NCBI RefSeq assembly: GCF_001908185.1
Contig: NZ_LGHM01000044.1
Span: forward strand, 1-54,212
DNA length: 54,212 bases
DNA from: Bradyrhizobium sp. AS23.2
GTDB lineage: Bacteria; Pseudomonadota; Alphaproteobacteria; Rhizobiales; Xanthobacteraceae
Direction: 5' to 3'
The notes beneath the pieces are model-generated. The model did no database searches. It was given only the letters and a program-made list of their open reading frames with translations, and had not been told where the DNA came from. The position numbers were made by a program, and so were the translations under genes. Numbering within the stretch: position 1 is the first letter of the stretch; every line of letters starts with the position of its first letter. Below are positions 27,420-38,061 of this stretch, piece by piece.

Positions 27420-27529
27420 GGGACGTCGTGGGCCTCCGAAGTGTGCATCAGCATCGCGCTACGGAAGCCCCCGGTCAATTGGCCTGCTCGGCAGATCAGA
27501 TCAGCAGTCAGCTTAGTCGATCCCAGTTA

Positions 27530-27571
27530 GTAGGTCGTTGATCGGTAGGTCGTTGATCAGTAAGTCCTGGC
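27530..27571. repeat. 15-bp tandem repeat at the 3' end of the RDD gene
   Basis: GTAGGTCGTTGATCG (27530-27544) and GTAGGTCGTTGATCA (27545-27559) are in direct tandem, followed by a third degenerate copy GTAAGTCCTGG. The RDD stop codon falls at the junction of the second and third copies. Confidence 0.7.
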
Positions 27572-28102
27572 CGCCTGAGGGACAGGTGCGCGGACCGAGT
27601 TGTTGATCACGACAGTTCCCAGCACGAAATCATGCAGCAGGCGCCTGCGGCCGTTGAACAGGCCGACCAGCACCACGAAAGGCGACAGGAACGAGACCGA
27701 AACCCAGAACAGCACGGCGTGGGTGGCGCCGAGCACGAAATAGCCGGGCGCCCCGTACCAGGTGCGCAGCTCCAGATCCATCACCCTCATGCCGATCGTT
27801 GCCGACGACGGACCACCGATGCAGGCGCCGTAATAGACGATGGCCCAGATCACGGAGGCCGGCCAGGCCAGCCAGAACAGCGCCCAGCCGATGCCGAGCG
27901 TGACCACGCCGAATACGGCGATGAAGAGGTAGCCGAGGATCACCGGCACCGAAATCACGACCATGTCGATCAGAAAGGCGAACGCCCGTCGCGTCGCAAC
28001 GCCGCGGAAAAGTTCCGGATGCAGATAGGGGTCGTAGGCGTGCGGCTGCGCCGCGCCGTCATTGCGCCAGGCGCCGCCTGAATTGCCCGAGTCATACGAC
28101 AT
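27557..28102 (-). CDS. RDD-family membrane protein
   Basis: The 181-residue protein has a polar N-terminal 50 residues then the RDD domain: GVATRRAFAFLIDMVVISVP (the Arg and Asp of the name), three or four membrane segments, and SSATIGMRVMDLEL. RDD proteins are small membrane proteins of mostly unknown role, some linked to ion transport. I chose the ATG at 28102 (MSYDSGNSGGAW); a longer frame from 28273 adds 57 residues with no sign of function. It ends at a small tandem duplication. Confidence 0.87.
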   Translation of the reverse strand: MSYDSGNSGGAWRNDGAAQPHAYDPYLHPELFRGVATRRAFAFLIDMVVISVPVILGYLFIAVFGVVTLGIGWALFWLAWPASVIWAIVYYGACIGGPSSATIGMRVMDLELRTWYGAPGYFVLGATHAVLFWVSVSFLSPFVVLVGLFNGRRRLLHDFVLGTVVINNSVRAPVPQAARTY

Positions 28103-28259
28103 GGTTCGTCCTCGCAGGGGAAAACCCTCGGGCACGACATGGGAGCAGATCATCCCCGTGCCAAGGGCGCGCCGGCACCAAGAAGCGGAAATATTCCGGC
28201 GATTCGGCGGCGGAGGAGGTACCCACGACGCTGGGAGGCGGGACCACCAGCGCGGACTT

Positions 28260-28357
28260 CGTAGGGTGGGCAAAGGCGCGTTAGCGCCGTGCCCACCATC
28301 GCTCGCTGTCCTGCACGCTGGAGTTAGTGGGCACGCTGCGCTTTGCCCACCCTACGG
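28260..28357. repeat. Compound palindromic repeat (CGTAGGGTGGGCA...TGCCCACCCTACG)
   Basis: The element starts CGTAGGGTGGGCAAAGGCGC and ends with the reverse complement TTTGCCCACCCTACG, with GTGCCCACC and GTGGGCAC inside. It is the paired form of the short repeat at 8073-8102 and fills the gap between the RDD gene and hemB. Confidence 0.75.
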
Positions 28358-28362
28358 ATAAC

Positions 28363-30045
<1,683 letters not shown>

Positions 30046-30071
30046 CGCGCAGGCGGCTCAACATACTCTCT

Positions 30072-30202
30072 CTCGTGCCCCGGACGCAGCGCAGCGCGCC
30101 GCGCCTGCGGCGTGATGCGCTGCAGAGCCGGGGCCCATCTCACCGCAATCTCGTTGTGGCGTCTGGGTCCCGGATCAGCGCTCCGCTTGTCCGGGACACG
30201 AG
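30072..30202. repeat. Palindromic repeat CTCGTGCCCCGGAC...GTCCGGGACACGAG
   Basis: Near-perfect inverted ends enclose a GC-rich interior with GATGCGCTGCAGAGCC and CTGGGTCCCGGATCAGCG. A second member of this family lies at 41150-41291. It fills the first quarter of the 512-base gene-free stretch after 30045. Confidence 0.75.
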
Positions 30203-30557
30203 TACTTTGACTGCGCGCTTGGTTGACCGATCGTTGCGTAAAATTCGCTCTAACTTTTCGCTAACCAGCGCGTTCCGCCACAGCTGTTACGCAGCCGTTT
30301 CGAAACGGGGCGGGGCTGTTCTGGAATGCGACAATCGGGGCGGACGGAGGGTGAACAGGACCTTGCGAGGGTCAACAGACGGTTGCGAAAAGTCCTTGTG
30401 GCACAGGCTTAATACGCAATTCACTGTCTTAAATTCATGATCTCTTTATTGTCTTGTTTAAGCTGATCTTCAATCGGCCCCCTTAAGTTGCACCTATCAG
30501 GCGGGACAAAAGTTTCGTCGAATAAGTGTCGATAAAAACGACAACAGGGGAAGTGTC
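30203..30557. promoter_or_regulatory. Upstream region of the MarR regulator, no gene seen
   Basis: The sequence becomes distinctly AT-richer toward 30410-30475 (CTTAAATTCATGATCTCTTT), as expected of a promoter. GTCGATAAAAACGAC just upstream of the ribosome site is a small inverted repeat that could be an operator. No open frame with coding character was found. Confidence 0.4.
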
Positions 30558-31076
30558 ATGATGAAAGCCGTCGCAACTGCGGCAGATACCGCAGAGCGCG
30601 TCTCCGGCCAGCAGGGCTCGGTGCAGTCGCTCTATCTGGAAGCTTTGACTCTGGTGGAGCGGCTGCATCGCCGTCTCCTCGACGTCATCAAGGACGAGTT
30701 CGATCGCCGCGGCCGTGCGGACATCAATTCGGTGCAGGCGCTCCTGCTCTACAACATCGGCGACAAGGAGCTGACCGCAGGCGAGCTGCGCACGCGCGGT
30801 TACTATCTGGGCTCCAACGTCTCCTACAATCTGAAGAAGCTTGTCGAGCTCGGCTTCCTCGATCATCAGCGCTCGCGCGTTGATCGCCGCTCGGTGCGCA
30901 TCCGCCTGACCCCGCAGGGCCAGGAAGTCCGCCGCATCGTCGACGGGCTCTACCAGAAGCACGTCAAGACGGTTGAGCAGGTCGGTGGCATCTCGGGCGA
31001 GGAATTCTCGACCCTCAACAAGTCGCTGCACCGCCTCGAGCGGTTCTGGACCGACCAGATCCTGTATCGCCTCTGA
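30558..31076 (+). CDS. MarR-family transcriptional regulator, LdtR-like
   Basis: The 172-residue protein starts MMKAVATAADTAERVSGQQG and has a winged helix at about 60-130, with DINSVQALLLYNIGDKELTA, GYYLGSNVSYNLKKLVELGF as the recognition helix and DRRSVRIRLTPQG as the wing. The sequence resembles LdtR, a MarR-type regulator of an L,D-transpeptidase gene in Rhizobiales, but no ldt gene is adjacent. AGGGGAAG lies upstream of the ATG at 30558. The gene stands alone after a long upstream region. Confidence 0.85.
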   Translation: MMKAVATAADTAERVSGQQGSVQSLYLEALTLVERLHRRLLDVIKDEFDRRGRADINSVQALLLYNIGDKELTAGELRTRGYYLGSNVSYNLKKLVELGFLDHQRSRVDRRSVRIRLTPQGQEVRRIVDGLYQKHVKTVEQVGGISGEEFSTLNKSLHRLERFWTDQILYRL

Positions 31077-31276
31077 GCTCTTTCGGAGGGATCAAGGCCA
31101 AGCCGGCCCGCGACAAGACCGGCAAGCCTCCCGAACGTGCCTAACTTCCCCAAGCGCGCCGGCCCGGCTTCTGCCCGGACCGGTGCGTTTTGTCGTCTTC
31201 GCGACTGCGAAAAATTAACGGGCCGGGCGGAACCAGTTCCTCGCGCCGCAGTTGTTTCTCCGGATCGGAGGATGCG

Positions 31277-31513
31277 ATGCTGGTCGAGCGCGGGCCTCAG
31301 GCAATGAACGTCGAACTCGTGAGCGATGCCTACGCCATCGCCGCGAATTACCTCCGTCGCTCCGGTGCAATTCCCGACTCGCTCGTCACCAACGAACGTC
31401 TGCTCGAGATCATCATCAGGCTGCTCCAAAACGGCGAGTTCAACAAGCTCAGGCTCGCCAACAAGGCAATCGCCCGGTTCGAGGCCGAGCCCGAGGCCAG
31501 AGCTGTTGCCTGA
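31277..31513 (+). CDS. Small helical protein, uncharacterised
   Basis: The 78-residue protein starts MLVERGPQAMNVELVSDAYA and contains AIAANYLRRSGAIPDSLVTN and RLLEIIIRLLQNGEFNKLRL, an all-helical pattern without membrane segments. GGAGG at 31267-31271 precedes the ATG at 31277, so I prefer this to the open frame from 31190. It is followed after 37 bases by another small gene, probably co-transcribed. The function is unknown; both precede glyA. Confidence 0.65.
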   Translation: MLVERGPQAMNVELVSDAYAIAANYLRRSGAIPDSLVTNERLLEIIIRLLQNGEFNKLRLANKAIARFEAEPEARAVA

Positions 31514-31550
31514 TCAAATCCCCCAAAACCGGCAAGAACCCGAGGGTGCC

Positions 31551-31772
31551 ATGGAAGCTGCCATCGACCGCATCATGCAGACCTATGATCTGCTCGCCAA
31601 CCGCACGGCGGCGGCCAGCGAGGAGGCGCGGGTCAAGGTCACGAACTACCTGAACACGTTGATGGAAGCCGGCGAGAAGGACCCCCACAGGTTGACGGTC
31701 TGCGGCCTGACTTATTTGCGCCAGCTCGATGGCAGCGTCGACCCCGTCAAAGCGGGGTATACTGGGCTGTGA
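31551..31772 (+). CDS. Small helical protein, uncharacterised
   Basis: The 73-residue protein starts MEAAIDRIMQTYDLLANRTA and continues with VTNYLNTLMEAGEKDPHRLT and CGLTYLRQLDG. It is probably helical and soluble. A GAGGG ribosome site lies seven bases upstream of the ATG at 31551. Together with the previous gene it forms a small pair between the MarR gene and glyA. I do not recognise a domain. Confidence 0.6.
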   Translation: MEAAIDRIMQTYDLLANRTAAASEEARVKVTNYLNTLMEAGEKDPHRLTVCGLTYLRQLDGSVDPVKAGYTGL

Positions 31773-31801
31773 TGGGACGCTGCTCTCGGCGGGCGGCTCC
31801 A

Positions 31802-31879
31802 GGCGCTGGGTTTGGGGTTGAAATCGGCCCCATTCCCGATGTTCGCGGATGAGCGGCTTCGTAGGGCCGCCCCAGCGCC
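31802..31879 (+). ncRNA. Candidate structured RNA upstream of glyA
   Basis: A 9-bp helix (GGCGCTGGG 31802-31810 with CCCAGCGCC 31871-31879) encloses two hairpins, ATCGG/CCGAT (31823-31827 with 31836-31840) and GCGGC/GCCGC (31853-31857 with 31866-31870). It begins 30 bases after the preceding stop and ends 164 bases before the glyA start. This could be a leader element, a small RNA or an elaborate terminator. It matches no riboswitch that I can name. Confidence 0.35.
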
Positions 31880-32043
31880 CAAATCCTTCAATCCCCACCA
31901 TATCTTGCATAAATATCAGGCCCGACCCGCAAATACTTGGCCGGGGGCGGGCGATGTGGTAGATCGCGCTCGCCGCTTCCGATCGCCACACCAGACCCGC
32001 CCGTAGCCCGCCAAAAGGCTGCGGCGGTGGAGATATTCGCAAG

Positions 32044-33342
32044 ATGACCCTCGCCAAAACCGCCTCCGCGCCCGATTCGTTTTTCACCGCCTCGCTCAAC
32101 CAGGCCGACCCGGAAATCGCCGCCGCCATCAAGGGCGAACTCGGCCGGCAGCGCCATGAGATCGAGCTGATCGCCTCCGAGAACATCGTCAGCCGTGCGG
32201 TGCTGGAAGCGCAGGGCTCGGTGATGACCAACAAATACGCGGAAGGCTATCCAGGCGCGCGCTACTATGGCGGTTGTGAGTGGGTCGACGTAGCCGAGAA
32301 CCTCGCGATCGATCGCGCCAAGAAGCTGTTCGGTGCGAACTTCGCCAACGTGCAGCCGAACTCCGGCAGCCAGATGAACCAGGCGGTGTTCCTGGCGCTG
32401 CTGCAGCCGGGCGACACCTTCATGGGTCTCGACCTCGCGGCCGGCGGCCATCTCACGCACGGCTCGCCCGTCAACATGAGCGGCAAGTGGTTCAAGGCCG
32501 CGCACTACACCGTGCGCCGCGAGGACCAGATCATCGACATGGACGCGGTCGCCAAGCAGGCCGAAGAGGTCAAGCCGAAGCTGATCATCGCCGGCGGCTC
32601 GGCCTATTCGCGTGCCTGGGACTTCAAGCGTTTCCGCGAGATCGCTGACAGCGTCGGCGCGTATCTGCTCGTCGACATGGCGCACTTCGCAGGTCTTGTC
32701 GCCGGCGGCGTGCATGCCTCGCCCGTGCCGTATGCGCACGTCACCACGACCACGACCCACAAGTCGCTGCGCGGTCCGCGCGGCGGCCTTATCCTCAGCA
32801 ATGACGAGACGCTCGCCAAGAAGCTCAACTCGGCGATCTTCCCGGGCCTGCAGGGCGGGCCGCTGATGCATGTGATCGCGGCGAAGGCGGTCGCCTTCGG
32901 CGAGGCGCTACGTCCGGACTTCAAGGTCTATGCGAAGAACATCGTCGAGAACGCCAAGGCCTTGGCCGAGACGCTGAAGGGCCATGGCTTCGACATTGTC
33001 TCCGGCGGCACCGATAACCATCTGATGCTCGTTGACCTCAGGCCGAAGGGCCTGAAGGGCAACGTCTCGGAGAAGGCGCTGGTCCGCGCCGCCATCACCT
33101 GCAACAAGAACGGTATCCCGTTCGATCCGGAAAAGCCGTTCGTCACCTCGGGCCTGCGTCTCGGCACCCCTGCGGCGACGACCCGCGGCTTCGGCGTTGC
33201 CGAGTTTCAGCAAGTGGGCGGCATGATCGCCGAGGTCCTGAACGCCATCGCGCAGTCCGACGACGGCAAGGCGCCGCTGGTGGAAGCTGCGATCAAGGAA
33301 CGGGTCAAGGCGCTCACCGATCGGTTCCCGATCTACCAGTAA
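32044..33342 (+). CDS. glyA: Serine hydroxymethyltransferase
   Basis: The 432-residue PLP enzyme converts serine and tetrahydrofolate to glycine and methylene-THF. Visible motifs are [20 protein letters not shown], the [20 protein letters not shown] box, [17 protein letters not shown] and the PLP lysine segment [15 protein letters not shown]. Length is normal. It heads a conserved run into nrdR, ribD and ribE on the same strand; the gap to nrdR is 15 bases. Confidence 0.97.
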   Translation: MTLAKTASAPDSFFTASLNQADPEIAAAIKGELGRQRHEIELIASENIVSRAVLEAQGSVMTNKYAEGYPGARYYGGCEWVDVAENLAIDRAKKLFGANFANVQPNSGSQMNQAVFLALLQPGDTFMGLDLAAGGHLTHGSPVNMSGKWFKAAHYTVRREDQIIDMDAVAKQAEEVKPKLIIAGGSAYSRAWDFKRFREIADSVGAYLLVDMAHFAGLVAGGVHASPVPYAHVTTTTTHKSLRGPRGGLILSNDETLAKKLNSAIFPGLQGGPLMHVIAAKAVAFGEALRPDFKVYAKNIVENAKALAETLKGHGFDIVSGGTDNHLMLVDLRPKGLKGNVSEKALVRAAITCNKNGIPFDPEKPFVTSGLRLGTPAATTRGFGVAEFQQVGGMIAEVLNAIAQSDDGKAPLVEAAIKERVKALTDRFPIYQ

Positions 33343-33357
33343 GGTCAAGGCAAACGG

Positions 33358-33840
33358 ATGCGCTGCCCGAACTGCAACAGTCTCGATACGCAGGTAAAGG
33401 ACTCGCGTCCGACCGAGGACTCTTCCGTTATCCGCAGGCGGCGCGTATGCGTCGCCTGCAATTTCCGCTTCACCACCTTCGAGCGCGTGCAGCTGCGCGA
33501 GCTCACAGTGATCAAGCGCAACGGCCGCCGCGTGCCGTTCGACCGCGACAAGCTGATGCGATCTGTGCAGATCAGCTTGCGCAAGCGGCAGGTCGAGCCC
33601 GAGCGGGTGGAGAAGATGGTCTCCACCATCGTGCGCGAGCTCGAGACCGGAGGCGAGGCGGAGATCTCCTCCGAGGTGATCGGCGAGACCGTGATGGAGC
33701 ATCTGCGCACACTCGACGACGTCGCCTATGTGCGCTTCGCCTCGGTTTACCGCAATTTCCGCGAGGCCAAGGATTTCGCCGACGTGCTCGGCGAGCTCTC
33801 CGGTGAGGAGGAAGCGCGGCTCGCCGCGATCCGCAAATGA
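33358..33840 (+). CDS. nrdR: Transcriptional repressor NrdR
   Basis: The 160-residue protein has the N-terminal zinc ribbon (Cys3, Cys6, Cys31, Cys34: MRCPNCNS and VCVACNFRF) followed by an ATP-cone domain starting [19 protein letters not shown]. NrdR senses ATP/dATP and represses ribonucleotide reductase genes. The stop overlaps the ribD start as ATGA. The glyA-nrdR-ribD order is widespread in alphaproteobacteria. Confidence 0.96.
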   Translation: MRCPNCNSLDTQVKDSRPTEDSSVIRRRRVCVACNFRFTTFERVQLRELTVIKRNGRRVPFDRDKLMRSVQISLRKRQVEPERVEKMVSTIVRELETGGEAEISSEVIGETVMEHLRTLDDVAYVRFASVYRNFREAKDFADVLGELSGEEEARLAAIRK

Positions 33841-34982
33841 TCTTCCGTATCCTGGAAGATCAGTTCGCGCGGAAGGCCCGCGACGCCAAGGACGCCGATC
33901 GCCGTTTCATGCAGCTTGCTCTGGCGCTCGGTAAGCGCGGGCAGGGGCGCACCTGGCCCAATCCGGCCGTCGGCGCCGTCGTCGTCAAGGATGGCGTCAT
34001 CGTCGGTCGAGGCTGGACGCAGCCCGGTGGACGTCCGCATGCCGAGCCTGAAGCGCTGCGGCGCGCGGGAGAGGCGCGGGGCGCGACGCTCTATGTCACG
34101 CTGGAGCCGTGCTCGCATTTCGGCAAGTCGCCGCCTTGCGCCGACGCGGTGATTGCCGCAGGCATCAAGCGCGTGGTGACGGCGATCGAGGATCCCAATC
34201 CGGAAGTCGCGGGCCAGGGCCACGCGCGCCTGCGCGCCGCCGGCATTGTCGTCGACGTTGGCCTCTGCGCGGCGGAAGCCGCGTTCGACCACGCCGGACA
34301 TTTCCGCCGTATCCGGGACCAGCGCCCGCATGTCATCCTGAAGCTCGCGGTCTCGCCCGACGGCAAGATCGGCGCCGCCGGCGGCAAGCCGCTCGCGATC
34401 ACGGGGGAGGCGGCGCACAATCGCGTGCATCTGCTCCGCGCGCAGAGCGATGCGATCCTGGTCGGTATCGGCACGGTGCTGGCGGACGATCCTCAGCTCA
34501 ACTGCCGCCTGCCGGGCATGGCGGCGCGCTCGCCGGTGCGCGTTGTGCTCGACCAGAGCCTGCGCATTCCCGCATCGAGCCAGCTGGTGCGCTCCGCGCG
34601 AGAGACGCCGCTTTGGGTGTTCGGCTCGAGGCTTGCGGAAGCAGCCGCCGCGACCCGCCTCGGCGCTGCCGGCGTGCAAATCATGCGAATGCCACCGGGC
34701 CGCGCCTCCGGGCTCGATCTTCCGGCCGTGCTGCATGCGTTGGCCGAGAAAGGCATCACGCGGCTGATGGTCGAGGGCGGCAGCCGGGTTGCTGCATCAT
34801 TCGTGGCGGCCGACCTCGTCGACGAGATCTGGCTGTTCCGCGGAGCGGAAGCGGTCGGCGCCGCTGGGGTGGATGCGCTCGATGCAATGCCCCTGTCGAA
34901 AATCACGCAGTCGCAGGCCTACAAGGTTCATGCTAGCGAGACATTCGAAAAGGATACTCTCACCATCTACGAGCGCTCGTAA
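33837..34982 (+). CDS. ribD: Bifunctional riboflavin deaminase/reductase RibD
   Basis: The 381-residue protein has an N-terminal cytidine-deaminase-like domain with the zinc site HAEPEAL (His68, Glu70) and [14 protein letters not shown] (Cys92, Cys101), and a C-terminal reductase domain starting about residue 160 ([14 protein letters not shown]) and containing [13 protein letters not shown]. It carries out the second and third steps of riboflavin synthesis. Overlaps nrdR by ATGA and ribE by TAATG, so all three are likely coupled. Confidence 0.96.
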   Translation: MIFRILEDQFARKARDAKDADRRFMQLALALGKRGQGRTWPNPAVGAVVVKDGVIVGRGWTQPGGRPHAEPEALRRAGEARGATLYVTLEPCSHFGKSPPCADAVIAAGIKRVVTAIEDPNPEVAGQGHARLRAAGIVVDVGLCAAEAAFDHAGHFRRIRDQRPHVILKLAVSPDGKIGAAGGKPLAITGEAAHNRVHLLRAQSDAILVGIGTVLADDPQLNCRLPGMAARSPVRVVLDQSLRIPASSQLVRSARETPLWVFGSRLAEAAAATRLGAAGVQIMRMPPGRASGLDLPAVLHALAEKGITRLMVEGGSRVAASFVAADLVDEIWLFRGAEAVGAAGVDALDAMPLSKITQSQAYKVHASETFEKDTLTIYERS

Positions 34983-35590
34983 TGTTCACCGGCATTGTCA
35001 CCGATATCGGCGAGATCGTCAGCTTCACGCCAACGGCGCAGGGACAGCTGCACCGTCTGCGCATCGCCTGCCGCTACGATCGCGCCACCATCGCCGACGG
35101 CGCCTCGATCGCCTGCAACGGCGTCTGCCTGACGGTGGTCGCTTCCGGCGTCGAAGGCAGCAAAACCTGGTTTGACGTCGATGCTGCAGCCGAGACGCTG
35201 GCGCTGACGACCGCAAAACACTGGAAGGTGGGCACGAGGCTCAATCTCGAGCGCGCGCTCAAGATCGGTGACGAGCTCGGCGGCCATATCGTCGCCGGCC
35301 ATGCCGATGGCATCGCGACCATCGTCAGCCGCGAGGACTTGCCCGACATGGCGCGGTTCGAGCTCAGCACCACGCGCGAGCTGGCGCGGTTCATCGCCAC
35401 CAAGGGCTCGATCACGCTCGACGGCGTCTCGCTGACGATCAATACGGTCAAGGACGTGAGCTTTTCGGTGCTGATCATCCCGCACACGCTGACAGTCACA
35501 ACGATCGGTGGTTGGAAGGCGGGCGCCGAGGTCAATATCGAGGTCGACCTGATGGCCCGCTACGCAGCGCGGCTGACGGAAATGAAGTGA
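34982..35590 (+). CDS. ribE: Riboflavin synthase, alpha subunit
   Basis: The 202-residue protein starts [15 protein letters not shown], the diagnostic N-terminus of the trimeric riboflavin synthase, and has the duplicated lumazine-binding barrels: GASIACNGVCLTVVA in the first and GSITLDGVSLTINTV in the second. It dismutates two lumazines into riboflavin. It overlaps ribD by one base and is followed by a palindromic repeat before ribH. Confidence 0.96.
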   Translation: MFTGIVTDIGEIVSFTPTAQGQLHRLRIACRYDRATIADGASIACNGVCLTVVASGVEGSKTWFDVDAAAETLALTTAKHWKVGTRLNLERALKIGDELGGHIVAGHADGIATIVSREDLPDMARFELSTTRELARFIATKGSITLDGVSLTINTVKDVSFSVLIIPHTLTVTTIGGWKAGAEVNIEVDLMARYAARLTEMK

Positions 35591-35601
35591 CCGGCGCAGC
35601 C

Positions 35602-35677
35602 GGTCATTCCGGGATGGTCCGAGGGACCAGACCCGGAATCTCGAGATTCCGGGGTCGTTTCGCGCCCCGGAACGACA
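35602..35677. repeat. Palindromic intergenic repeat
   Basis: GGTCATTCCGGGATGGTCCG starts the element and CGCCCCGGAACGACA ends it; inside, GGTCCGAGGGACC and GGAATCTCGAGATTCC are perfect small palindromes. It lies between ribE and ribH. Confidence 0.75.
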
Positions 35678-35745
35678 GTTTAAAACTTGGCTTACCCGCC
35701 TGCGGCGACTACATAACGCGCCGACCTCTAGAACGGATTTAGACG

Positions 35746-36237
35746 ATGGCAGACGCGCGGCGCGCACCCCTGAAGGACCAGACCGACATCTCCGGCGCGC
35801 GTGCGCTGATTGTCGAGGCGCGGTTCTATGACGATCTCCAGGACGCGCTTCTGGACGGCGCGGTGGCCGAGCTGAAGGCCGCCGGCCTGATGCATGACGT
35901 GATCACGGTTCCCGGCGCGTTGGAGATCCCGGCGGCGGTGACCATCGCGGTCGACGCCGCGGCCGCCAATGGCAAGCCCTACGACGCGGTGATCGCGCTC
36001 GGCTGCGTGATCCGCGGCGACACCATCCATTTCGAGATCGTCTCGCAGGAATCCTCGCGCGCGCTGATGGACCTTGCGGTGGCGCGAAAGCTGCCGCTCG
36101 GCAACGGCATCCTCACCGTCAATACCGAGGCACAGGCCTGGGCGCGTGCGCGCGCCAGCGAGCTCAACAAGGGCGGCGATGCCGCGCGGGCAGCACTTGC
36201 GATGCTGCGCATCAAACGCCGCCTGGCGCGGGTCTGA
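35746..36237 (+). CDS. ribH: 6,7-dimethyl-8-ribityllumazine synthase
   Basis: The 163-residue protein has [20 protein letters not shown] (substrate-binding region), [12 protein letters not shown] and [20 protein letters not shown], the standard lumazine synthase signatures. It makes the lumazine used by riboflavin synthase and assembles into pentamers or capsids. It sits in the classic ribH-nusB-thiL order; only three bases separate its stop from nusB. Confidence 0.96.
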   Translation: MADARRAPLKDQTDISGARALIVEARFYDDLQDALLDGAVAELKAAGLMHDVITVPGALEIPAAVTIAVDAAAANGKPYDAVIALGCVIRGDTIHFEIVSQESSRALMDLAVARKLPLGNGILTVNTEAQAWARARASELNKGGDAARAALAMLRIKRRLARV

Positions 36238-36240
36238 GCC

Positions 36241-36738
36241 ATGGCTGACACCACCAGGAAACCGGCAGGTGCTCCGGAGAGGAAGGCGAACCGGCGCGGT
36301 GCGGCACGGCTCGCGGCCGTGCAGGCGCTGTACCAGATGGACATTGCGGGTGCCGGCATCAACGACATCTTCGCCGAGTTCGAGAGCCACTGGCTCGGCA
36401 ACGAGGTCGAGGGCGACACATATCTGCCGGCGGAAGCCGCGTTCTTCCGCGACGTCGTCTCCGGCGTCGTGCGCGACCAGAAGAAGCTCGACCCCTTGAT
36501 CGACGAGGCGCTGTCCAAGGGCTGGCCGCTGAAGCGGATCGAGGCGATCCTGCGCGCGGTGCTGCGCGCAGGGGCCTACGAGCTCCAGCATCGCAAGGAC
36601 GTTCCCGGCCGCGTCGTCGTGTCCGAATATGTCGACGTCGCCAACGCCTTCGTCGACCGCGAGGAAACCGGCATGGTCAACGCGGTGCTCGACCAGATCG
36701 GCCGCCAGTTTCGCGGCGACGAGTTCGGGCGGGGGTAG
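36241..36738 (+). CDS. nusB: Transcription antitermination factor NusB
   Basis: The 165-residue all-helical protein contains KANRRGAARLAAVQALYQMD, the Arg-rich N-terminal box that binds boxA RNA, and the family C-terminal motif VVVSEYVDVANAFVDREETG followed by VNAVLDQIGRQFR. With NusE (S10) it supports rRNA antitermination. It is co-directional and nearly contiguous with ribH. Confidence 0.96.
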   Translation: MADTTRKPAGAPERKANRRGAARLAAVQALYQMDIAGAGINDIFAEFESHWLGNEVEGDTYLPAEAAFFRDVVSGVVRDQKKLDPLIDEALSKGWPLKRIEAILRAVLRAGAYELQHRKDVPGRVVVSEYVDVANAFVDREETGMVNAVLDQIGRQFRGDEFGRG

Positions 36739-36789
36739 TTGGATTCAAGGGGCCGTCGATTGAAGCAATACGCCAGCCCCATATTCATC

Positions 36790-36928
36790 CGTCATGCCCC
36801 GCCACCGGGTCTCGCCTTCGGCGAGCCCGATGACAGGCTCCGGCGGGGCATCCAGTACGCCGCGGCCTATCGATCTCATACGACCGTCTCTGGAATACTG
36901 GATCGCCCGGTCAAGCCGGGCGATGACA
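36790..36928. repeat. Palindromic intergenic repeat
   Basis: It begins CGTCATGCCCCGCCACCGGG and ends GCCCGGTCAAGCCGGGCGAT plus GACA. Inner palindromes include CTCGCCTTCGGCGAG and GGGGC/GCCCC pairs. It occupies most of the gap between nusB and thiL and lies inside the open frame preceding thiL, so that longer frame is not translated. Confidence 0.75.
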
Positions 36929-36949
36929 GTGGAGAGTGGGGTTAGGCCA

Positions 36950-37942
36950 GTGGCAAATACGCAAAATCCCTCCGCCGAAGACTCCCTCATCGCGCGCTAT
37001 TTCAAGCCGCTAGCGACTGATCCCGGGGCGTTCGGCCTGGTCGACGATGCCGCGATTCTGAAATCTGCCGGTGAAGACATCGTCGTCACCACGGACGCCG
37101 TTGTCGAAGGCGTGCACTATCTTGCAGATGATCCGCCCGGCACCATCGCGCGCAAGGCGCTGCGGGTAAATCTGTCCGATCTCGCGGCCAAGGGCGCCAC
37201 TCCGGCCGGCTTCGTGCTGACGCTGGCGCTGCGCGGCGCCGACGATGCATGGCTGCGCCCCTTTGCGGATGCGCTTGGCGAGGATGCCAGCGCCTTCGCA
37301 TGCCCGTTGCTCGGCGGCGACACTGTCTCGACGCCCGGTCCGCAGATGATCTCGATCACGGCGTTCGGCCGGGCGCCCTCGGGGCGCATGGTCGGGCGTA
37401 CCGGGGCCAGGCCCGGCGATCGTGTCATGGTGACCGGGACGATCGGCGACGCCGCGCTCGGTCTCGACATTCTCAAAGGCGGCAACGTCAAGCAGGCGCT
37501 CGATCCCTCGTCCTGCGAGATGCTGGTCCGGCGCTACCACATTCCGCAGCCGCGCAACGCGCTGGCACTGGGAGTGCGCGAGCATGCCAGCGCCGCGATG
37601 GACGTGTCCGACGGGCTCGCGGGCGATCTCGCAAAGCTTTGCGCGGCCTCCGGGGTCTCGGCGGTCATTGAAGCCGCGAGTGTGCCGCTGTCCGGTCCGG
37701 CGGCTGGGCTGGTCGCGCGCGGAGCCGTTGGGATCGAATCGCTCGTGGCGGGAGGCGATGATTACGAGGTCCTGTGTGCCGTTCCGGTAGGCCGAGCCGA
37801 AGCCTTCATGGCGGCGGGACGGGCGGCGGGCGTGGCGATCACGGCGATCGGATCTATCGTGCAAGGGCCGACGCCGCCCCGCTTTGTCGACGGCCAGGGC
37901 AGGGAGCTGGTCCTCAAGCGCCTGTCGTACAGCCACTTCTGA
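36950..37942 (+). CDS. thiL: Thiamine-phosphate kinase
   Basis: The 330-residue protein starts at a GTG and has the PurM-like fold: FGLVDDAAILK, VTTDAVVEGVHYL with metal-binding Asp, LGGDTVSTPGPQMISITAFG and AMDVSDGLAGDLAKLC. It phosphorylates thiamine monophosphate to the active diphosphate. A frame from 36794 runs through the palindromic repeat, so I prefer the GTG at 36950; the family N-terminus (AEDSLIARYFKPLA) follows directly. Confidence 0.93.
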   Translation: MANTQNPSAEDSLIARYFKPLATDPGAFGLVDDAAILKSAGEDIVVTTDAVVEGVHYLADDPPGTIARKALRVNLSDLAAKGATPAGFVLTLALRGADDAWLRPFADALGEDASAFACPLLGGDTVSTPGPQMISITAFGRAPSGRMVGRTGARPGDRVMVTGTIGDAALGLDILKGGNVKQALDPSSCEMLVRRYHIPQPRNALALGVREHASAAMDVSDGLAGDLAKLCAASGVSAVIEAASVPLSGPAAGLVARGAVGIESLVAGGDDYEVLCAVPVGRAEAFMAAGRAAGVAITAIGSIVQGPTPPRFVDGQGRELVLKRLSYSHF

Positions 37943-38061
37943 ATTCAAGTCCGCCTCGAACCCGATCTGTCCTCTGGCTGTTCCCGGTCGCCGGTTACTA
38001 TTGGCGATCGCAACCCCGGCGACAGCAAACAGATGTATCAGCGCCATAGCAAAAGCAGCTA

